Shown here: one piece after another, positions 56,541 to 64,000 of the stretch
Layout of the letters: each line of letters opens with the position of its first letter
How positions within the stretch are numbered: the stretch's first letter is position 1
Source of the DNA: Phycomyces nitens
Taxonomy: Eukaryota; Mucoromycota; Mucoromycetes; Mucorales; Phycomycetaceae
Length of the DNA: 64,000 nt
NCBI GenBank assembly: GCA_022702545.1
Contig: JAHRBC010000001.1
Span: 2,294,001 to 2,358,000, forward strand
Direction: 5' to 3'
The notes under the pieces: generated by a model
Told to the model about the DNA's origin: nothing
What the model saw: the letters and a program-made list of their open reading frames with translations, nothing else
Databases searched by the model: none
Translations under genes and position numbers: made by a program

Positions 56541-58329
56541 CTATGTTGCCTGCATTGCCTTGGTGATGCTGTAACCAATGGTTAATGTAGCCAAGGCACC
56601 AAGTAGAGTGGGGAGGGATAGAGACATGAGCCAAGTCAAGAAGCCCTGTGAGTTTCTAGACCTCTTGACATCAAACGAGTGATAGATCTGAGGGAGACTC
56701 TCCTGCGAGGGGGGACGGGGCACATCCGACCCATTGACGGGCTCTTGTGGCACCTATGTATGCGTAATAGCAACAATAATAGTCAATACACACACATTAA
56801 TTAAAAAGGCTAATAATGGTATACCAAGATATATACTATATTCCTTTCTTACCTCTTCTATCCAAGAATCATTTTCTACCAGTGGATATCTATATCTTGT
56901 CAGCTCTACATTCTGAACATTTCCAAAGAAATCGGTGACCTTGACCTTTTTTTAAAAATAAACAAGAGTTTAGTTTTCAAACCCTACAACAAGATATGTT
57001 TACTTTGTCCAAGGGCCTATGGAATAGATCTGAACGAATTCCTGGATGAGAACTAATCTGACCAGGATCATAGGTACCGAACTTTTATAATAATATTAAT
57101 AATAATAATAAGTTTGTTAGATTTCAAAAAAGCAATTCGATAGTGTATTTACCAGGTCCTGGAGTGTCTTGTTACTGGTCATGTCAATATTTTCCAAGAA
57201 CTCAAGGTTATAGTATGTGTAACTGTCAATCACGGCTACGCCAATCTCGTAGTCTGTGTGATGCTTTATCATAATAATAATAATAATAGACAACTTTAGT
57301 CCCAATCATAACTACTTTATAAATAGACTTGCTTACAGAAAATGAACTCTCTCCAAGCTCACTGCTTCCAGTAGCAAGAATATTGGGTGAATCGAATTTG
57401 CTATACATTGTATTGGCCTGGCATGTATCGATCATAAAGAAGATTTCATTGTATCTATTTGACCATGTTGATATACAGCTACGCACAGACTTTTTTTTAC
57501 ACATTTATACATATAGTACTACATACCTCTTTTTCTCAGACATTTGCTTGAATGCGTCTGCGAGATCATAAGCACTGATTTCTTCTGCATCTTGGAATTT
57601 CAAAAACTCATCACCACCGTGGCCTGTCATGTAAACAAGGATATTTGACCGGTCATCAGAGAGAAGCCTTTTTGATCGAGGAGTATCGGGTGACACGCGT
57701 CCTTGTGGTCATATAAAATGTAAATGTAAATATATATATATATACAGATATATATACAGATATCAACACAGTGATAATAAATACAATGATAATATACGAT
57801 TATGATGTTTAATACTTGATAACAATTATCACTTTTTTTATTTTATTTTACAAAATATACACATTTGTACGAAAATATCGTAATAAACAATACTAGTAAA
57901 GAAAAAATAAAAAGAAAAAAGGTTCTTACCTGTCAGCATTCGAATAAAGTTTTCTACCGTAACCTCATAGCCTCTATAATCAACTTCGACATTATCTCCA
58001 TAAAGATCTAGGAATCGAGCAGCATTGTTATATACAGTAGCCGGGTACTTGTTGCGGGCATTGCAAGACACATCGTCAGCGAGCATAAGAATGATGTTGG
58101 AGTCTGGGATTCCAAGTCTCTTTACTGTACGATACATGGAAAGTGTGTTGGCTACATGTCTGTAATTGAACCAGAATCTAGAAGTGCACACAAGTACAGC
58201 CCAGTTGTTGGTGTGTCCTCCTTGACTAAAGAAGCCTTCTACTTGGCTCTGTTGATCTGCATTTGTGGTTGATGAGTAGCAGATCAAGATCGATATACAT
58301 ATAAATAACAATGACCATGGACTAGTCAT
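56541..58329 (-). CDS. GPI8: GPI transamidase catalytic subunit (Gpi8/PIG-K)
   Basis: About seven exons give roughly 400 residues. The signal peptide [18 protein letters not shown] is followed by [20 protein letters not shown], the Gpi8 start signature, and [20 protein letters not shown]. The caspase-like catalytic dyad is visible: histidine in [13 protein letters not shown] and cysteine in [13 protein letters not shown]. Later blocks are [31 protein letters not shown] and [18 protein letters not shown] single C-terminal membrane helix ([17 protein letters not shown]) anchors it in the ER. The enzyme removes the C-terminal signal of precursor proteins and attaches GPI. The short exon junctions were set by frame continuity. 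Confidence 0.95.
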
Positions 58330-61186
58330 GATGATTAATGATTATATGATTATTAATAAAGGAGGGTTAATATGTTTAGTGCAATGATAAATAGATCACG
58401 TGCCGCGTGTCTTTACGAGACATTATTTGGCACACACTAGAGAGCATTTAAATGCTTGGATATTTGATCTCATATTTTGGCGTTCCAATTGCACAATCCA
58501 AATCATTGGATATGTTATTCAATAATCCAAGACTATAGGAGTGTTACAAACCATTGATAAATTGAGCCATTTCAAGTATTCTATCAATTCTGCATTCTCA
58601 ATTAGAGCAAGAATAGGAATACTAGTCTTTACAATATTATTATTTTTTGATCAAATCTTGTCCTCTTATGCTTTGTACCAATGGTAAATATTAAAAAAAA
58701 AAAGAACAAGGCTGGCTTCTCCTAGAAAGCCTTGTCACCAATCAAATCAAGTGACATTAAGAGCAGCACCATGGAGAAGCAGGAAATACAGAAGAATCAC
58801 ATGTTACACCTTTAATGGCTCCAACATTTATACATACCAGCATCCCAGTTGACCAAGATCAAGTATTCTGATTCTGGGAAAATTCAACTCTAGATTCCTA
58901 GTCACAAAATAGGCTGCAAGCGAGAGAGAAAAAAAGAATCGAAATCGATTTAACCCACCCTCAACACAACAAGTATGCAACGTTACATGGGTGCCCACTT
59001 TATGTCCCCTAACTAAGCTAGATGGGTACAAAAGAACGCTGGTAAGGCCGGGAAAGGCTCCTCTATCTATCCATTATTAGTTTCATTCGCTTATCCTTTT
59101 CTAATTTATTTATTTATTTATTTTAGATAAATACAACGCTTACTTGGCTTTAAGGATAGTGCGATAAAATCTTTAAACTTTTTCAAAAACATTAAATAGT
59201 TATACAGGAATCACAGTATTCTTTCACTATCATGAGTTTATCTCTTGGACACCCAAATGAAAACTAGTACAAACTAGTGCCCAGATTGGACACGCTATAA
59301 GAACTCATTCAACAATCAAGACAGATTATTAATGACCTCTTGGAACCTAATCAGTTATCTATTTGATATATACCACGGTCAAGAATACCATTAGTAAATT
59401 GATTACTTTATCCATAAACCATTGTTTTGGTCAACTCAATTACGGTAACTCCCAAAAGTATGTGATTGGTAATTACACAGACTGAAGATCTTGTTTAGAC
59501 TCTAAACATATCAACAGACTTTCTTTTTTATTAGAAAAAATAAAAGACATTTGTTCAAATACACGCCAAGTTTTACTACCAATTGACAGACACTGTCTAT
59601 CTTCTCGAATCAATAACAAACCAGACTCGAGAAACCATTTGGACTCCAAAACAATGTTGTGCGGTGCATGTTCCGCGGTTGTCCCTTCGGACTTGTACCA
59701 ATCTCATCTAAATTCTAGCGGGCTATGAACATTGGCTTTCAAGATATGCCGTTGCCATATTTATGAACATGAAAGTGGTGTTTACTTGCAGTATATTGAG
59801 TGTGTACCAAGGTGCCTCATTTTTATGACGAGCATTTAAAGAAGCTCTAATATATCCAAACAGTTTTTCTGCAAAGAATCTGTGTACCGGAGAAAATCAA
59901 ATATTTAGAGACAAGACAACAAGAGTGGCCCGAGCCTCTACCAGAAGAAATAATAATCATATAATACTTGGAAGCAATCATTTTTAGAAATATATATATA
60001 TATTTATTTATTTACGCCTAATTTCTTCCAAATTACCCCATATCTTTACCAACTTTATAACAAGGTTGACCTTTAGCTCCATGGAAAAAAGAACATTCTG
60101 ATAGTTTCACGAGCCTCAAAGACATATACTACTCAAGTTTCATACACTGTGCCACCAAAGCCTAAAGTACCCCTTTAATTTCGATATAGACATGCCCAAT
60201 ACAAGAAAACCCCAAGCTGGACTCTACAGGTCTATTAGCAGTCTAACAGATCACATATCATTTTTTTTTTAAAAAAAAAAGGCTTATTTTTTTCATATAT
60301 ACATATTCTTTCGAATACACAAATTATGTATAGTAATAACGCGCTTAAAAAGTTCCACAAAGTATATGGGGTAATCAGTTTTCTCTGTACACTGACCACA
60401 GAACTCTCGCATATGTACACACACACACACACACACACACAAAAGGCAGTCAATGCTGGGATGATCAAGTGGCTTGAGGCTATAATCAAATATTCATTTG
60501 GAATGGTACATTTATCCCGTCTTTGCAACATCCTACCCGACCAATTATTCTGTCTCTAGCTGGAAACCGTCTGCAATGGGGATACTGACCATGTAAAAGG
60601 TTACGACTGGAAAGAATGATAATCAATAGACATAATACGGCAGTCAATAGCGATCAAAATGGGATATTGACACCACCAGAAAATAAAAATAAAAGATTAT
60701 AAACCACATGCTTTCAGACAATCTGGAGTAAATTCTATAACAAATAGGCTTTGCCACAAAGGCGTACGCTAAGAATATGTATACACATATATCTATAGAT
60801 TGGCAAATCAATAAGCGTCTGTATTGAATTGAAAATGAAATAGACCATCGTCTGCAACCAACTCATTTATATTATCCCCTGCAGCCATCGTGTCATTTAA
60901 TTTGGCAGGTTCGGTCAAAGCCTTGTTTCAAACAAAGGTACTACTTATTGGCAATAGTAAGCATTTTCACAAGATTCTGTGTACTACGTGCAATATTTGA
61001 TAAGACACAAGGCACTGTTCCAAAAAGCATTTCTTATTATTTTAAAAATAAAATAAAAAAAAGAGTAACTTGTCAGCACACACACACACACACTATATAT
61101 ATATACTTTGGGATCTTTGGATACTTGCAACTGAATGATAGCCGAAATGTTATCAATCTGTAAGGAAAAAAAAAGTCATAATAAAA
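58330..61186. other. Long non-coding stretch
   Basis: Nearly 3 kb without a supported gene. It contains a (TTTA)n near 59105-59125, an (AC)n array at 60417-60440 and scattered A/T runs. Small frames lack motifs. Confidence 0.55.
60417..60440. repeat. (AC)n microsatellite
   Basis: Twelve AC units; a second (CA)n plus (TA)n tract lies at about 61077-61104. Confidence 0.9.
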
Positions 61187-61440
61187 ATGTCTTTATTTAA
61201 CCGCCTTTTAGCCAGATCCTATTATCCCAGATCAAATGGTGTAGCCAAACGCTGGTTACAGACATCCATGAATGTGATAAAGAAATATATAAATGGAAAA
61301 ATACTAGGCCTATATAATTTATGGCCTAGTATAGAGCTAGCAATGAATAACGTGATGAAAAAGCGTAATAAATCAACCTCTTGAGTTTATGTTTGCCTCA
61401 TAAAGATAGTTTTAGAGCCTTTTTCAAATGTTTTCTTGGT
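61187..61440 (+). pseudogene. Ty3/gypsy integrase core fragment
   Basis: The plus strand reads YYPRSNGVAKRWLQTSMNVI and LWPSIELAMNNVMKKRNKST. This is the end of a retroviral-type integrase core (consensus YHPQxNGxxER, where E is catalytic; here it reads VAKRW, so the glutamate is K). It is followed by a stop and a weak FMFAS. No reverse transcriptase, protease or LTR was found nearby, so it is an isolated relic. Confidence 0.7.
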
Positions 61441-62381
61441 ATGATTATATTTAGATAATTGTCAAAAAAAGAAAAAACATGGAAATATTCATACAAAAAC
61501 ACTTAAGATATAAATACAGAAAATATCCAACCAAATATATTTGCGGTTATTGGGATTAATTCGGCAATTTTTCGACAGATCAAATACCACGCCAAGCACG
61601 CACAACCAATGCACTCTAGATTAGCAAATTACCGAGGTACCAAACATGGTCAATACACCTCAGAACACTTGCACTTTCTGCTAAACGGTTATTGAAATCG
61701 ATACTTGGAAATGTGTCTAGGAATCACAATTGAATTATAGAAAAGCTCTGCAAACAAACACTGGTTAAAAAAAATTGCTAATGACCCTGGCAGTTTAACA
61801 ATTTCAGGAGTAGTTACACACCATAAATACACATGGATCTTACACTTGCACAGTGTCAAATAACCATTGCACAGTAAGGCTTACAATTATACAAAGGAAT
61901 TTGGATAAAAAGTATGTACACAGCATTATCTATTCCATACAGAACATTCTGGTAGTCTTGGTTCTTAAAGATAAAACTTGCAACTCCCAGGCCATTTTAT
62001 CCATCAAACGACCTTGCAAACTCTGTACGGCAGAATATGCACAAGTACTAGAAATTGTATCAAGAGGCATACATTTGGTTGAGTCAGATATTTCAAGTCT
62101 GACAAATACATCTCACTGTCAATTATTAGATCTATAGAAATTTGGTGTCTATCAAAATTAACGAGCACTAGATATAAAAATTAACAGCTTTATATGCCGA
62201 GATGGATACAATTATTGATAGCAAGATCTCATATTGACAGACAATACTCTAGTCTGGACGAGGCAACTGTTTAAAGAACTTTTTTTTTGATAAATACGTT
62301 GCAGTTTCATAGTAAAATGTTGAACTAGGATTGATGACAATGTCCAACAAAAATTGACTCGATACCAAAGCCATATTCTCC

Positions 62382-62415
<34 letters not shown>

Positions 62416-63165
62416 TACAAGGCTACCAATAGCAGCACCAAGGACCCAATTTGATCTGCTTCCAAAGGTATTGATGAGATGCATTGTCAATGAAAAAGGT
62501 GTGTTTAGCAGGCCAAACCCGTGTATTTTTTTCTATCTTGCGCTTATTAGAGTGAATTGGGTTGGGCAACTGTCAATGGGGGTCATTGGTATGATCTGTA
62601 CTGCCATGATCAAACGTGCTGTTTTGGTCTGACTCTATTAAAAAATGCATCATCTGGCTGATTACTAAACGACAGGTTAGTCTTTCAGAGTTGGTCAGTT
62701 GGACTAGATTGCAATCAACGTCATGATGATTAAAGAAATGTCTAGAGAGTATTTGGATTAAGAAAGGTTTGGTTTCTGATTGAGATCTGTTGTTGGTCAT
62801 TGTTGTGATTGCAAGATTCCTATTGTGGATCAGTTGGATCCATCCAACAGTTTTTATAATTGTAGAGAAAAAGTATAAATATTTATTTATTATTTTATTT
62901 TATAAAATAATAAAATAATAAAATATCAATCAAATTACACAAGGCCTGGTTTGGGGCCAGACTGCGGAGATTCCCAATCCAGCTCAAAGCGCAACCAACC
63001 TTATTACGTGTTTTGATCTGAGATTGAAATAATAAATCAGTGGGTGTGAAAATAACCAATATGCCGTTGCCCGTTCTAGGGCTGAATGTGCCACCTATTA
63101 CACAGCTTAAAACTCTTTATTTTTGCCTTTTTGTTTTTTCCTTTTCTCTTTCACTCTTGCCCAAC
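61441..63165. other. Spacer upstream of the F-box-like gene
   Basis: AT-rich. Has an (AAT)n microsatellite at 62382-62415 and small frames at 61853-62137 (+) and 62573-62800 (-) without recognisable domains. A pyrimidine-rich tract lies just before the F-box-like start. Confidence 0.5.
62382..62415. repeat. (AAT)n microsatellite
   Basis: About eleven units. Confidence 0.9.
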
Positions 63166-63174
63166 ATGTTGTTT

Positions 63175-63978
63175 ATGGACCTCAGTGACTACCAGATTGT
63201 ACTCACTGCTTCTCACCTCTGTCTTCACGACGTTATCCAGTTGAGCCGTGTAAATATGCGACTCCAGAACCTGGTGTACAACAACACAAGCGTCTGGACG
63301 ACCGATCATCTCTTCCCGGAAGGAGACCCCTCCATCACCGACCGCTTTGTTGCCCGTCTTGTGCCCCGGATCACCCGTTTCTATGGCATCCAGGCCCTGC
63401 GTCTAGTGCGTCTTCCCCTCTCCTGGGCAGGCTATCTTCGGATCTTTGATCAGTTTGCACACTCGATAGCCTACATTGACCTTATTGCTTCTGGAGTGTG
63501 TCTCTCAGACCTCATTTACCACCTCTCCATTTTTGCCGGTAACCTAGCAATGCTCCAGCAGGACAACAGAATCCCAATCACATTCCGAGAATATGCTGCC
63601 GATAGCGAGAAGCACTGTTCAGCCCTCGCAGCCACTGGCTACCTTGGCCAGCAATCATGGCGTAATCTCACTCCACTGCTGTCATCCCTGAAACTAGACG
63701 ACCCCCCCTTTGAGAGGCTCGTGCAATTTCGTGTTTCGAGCACAGACCATGCAGAGGATGAAAATGCCCAGATCCATCAGCTCCATTTCCTCACTTCTTT
63801 TCTGGCCGGCAAATCACTAGCCTTCCCTAGCCCCCAACGAATCAGCCCTCAATCCCAAACCCACCACAAACGCTCTCGAGACGATGAACTGATCCCAATT
63901 CCCTACCCAAAACACCGTCGTCATGATCTAGTTAGCATGCATCATCGTCCTTATGAAGCATCTTCTGGATACACTTGA
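63175..63978 (+). CDS. F-box-like protein
   Basis: A single-exon frame of 267 residues from the ATG at 63175 (alternatives at 63166 and 63040; the latter would add an implausible hydrophobic leader). The N-terminus DYQIVLTASHLCLHDVIQLS then VNMRLQNLVYNNTSVWTTDH has the spacing of an F-box (leucine-rich helix, cysteine, W about 40 residues in). The middle has LRLVRLPLSWAGYL-type leucine-rich segments. The tail is basic with QTHHKRSRDDE and PKHRRHD, possibly nuclear. Codon use is C-rich, unlike the flanking AT-rich DNA, which supports expression. A role as an SCF ubiquitin-ligase adaptor is inferred. Confidence 0.7.
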   Translation: MDLSDYQIVLTASHLCLHDVIQLSRVNMRLQNLVYNNTSVWTTDHLFPEGDPSITDRFVARLVPRITRFYGIQALRLVRLPLSWAGYLRIFDQFAHSIAYIDLIASGVCLSDLIYHLSIFAGNLAMLQQDNRIPITFREYAADSEKHCSALAATGYLGQQSWRNLTPLLSSLKLDDPPFERLVQFRVSSTDHAEDENAQIHQLHFLTSFLAGKSLAFPSPQRISPQSQTHHKRSRDDELIPIPYPKHRRHDLVSMHHRPYEASSGYT

Positions 63979-64000
63979 ATCTAATAAATGTATACATTAT

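Overview
The window looks like nuclear DNA of an early-diverging filamentous fungus, most likely Mucoromycota (Mucorales-like). The reasons are short introns (about 45-100 nt, GT-AG with a few GC-AG), AT-rich intergenic DNA, conserved fungal housekeeping proteins, and broken copies of protein families that I associate with Mucorales genomes. I cannot name the species. No rRNA, tRNA or CRISPR was recognised.

Layout. Bases 1-22030 are gene-dense: a telobox Myb protein, a Sip5-like RING protein, Fes1 (Hsp70 exchange factor), tRNA isopentenyltransferase, GABA aminotransferase, eIF3h, a Cdc20/Cdh1-type WD40 protein with an eroded C-box, an AFG2-type double AAA ATPase with an altered second Walker B, a small multi-pass membrane protein, a canonical eight-repeat Pumilio protein and a membrane-anchored SDR. 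Bases 22031-39100 are mostly an accessory, repeat-rich island. It holds a dead PIF/Harbinger transposase, a pair of 316-bp near-identical inverted repeats 5.35 kb apart enclosing a MITE-like palindrome and several tandem arrays, LINE-like fragments, a dead DDE (Tc1/IS630-type) transposase and a broken nuclease-like gene. One intact gene, a TXNDC17-type thioredoxin, sits inside it. Bases 39120-44867 carry Caf16, a cytochrome-b5/acyl-CoA dehydrogenase fusion and a MBOAT sterol/diacylglycerol acyltransferase. Bases 45310-51410 carry two small secreted Gly-rich proteins with KR sites and a cytosolic Hsp70 with a clear heat-shock element. Bases 52790-63978 contain a Pmp3-like fragment, a Tc1 remnant next to another broken nuclease-like family copy, GPI8 transamidase, a gypsy integrase fragment and an F-box-like protein.

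How the genes relate: there are no operons. Themes are protein quality control (Hsp70 and its exchange factor Fes1), translation and RNA control (eIF3h, Mod5-type tRNA modification, Pumilio, Caf16), lipid and GPI metabolism (SOAT/DGAT, ACAD, SDR, GPI8) and cell cycle (Cdc20-like). Exon boundaries were read by hand from splice signals and frame continuity. Protein identities are from remembered family motifs, not database searches.
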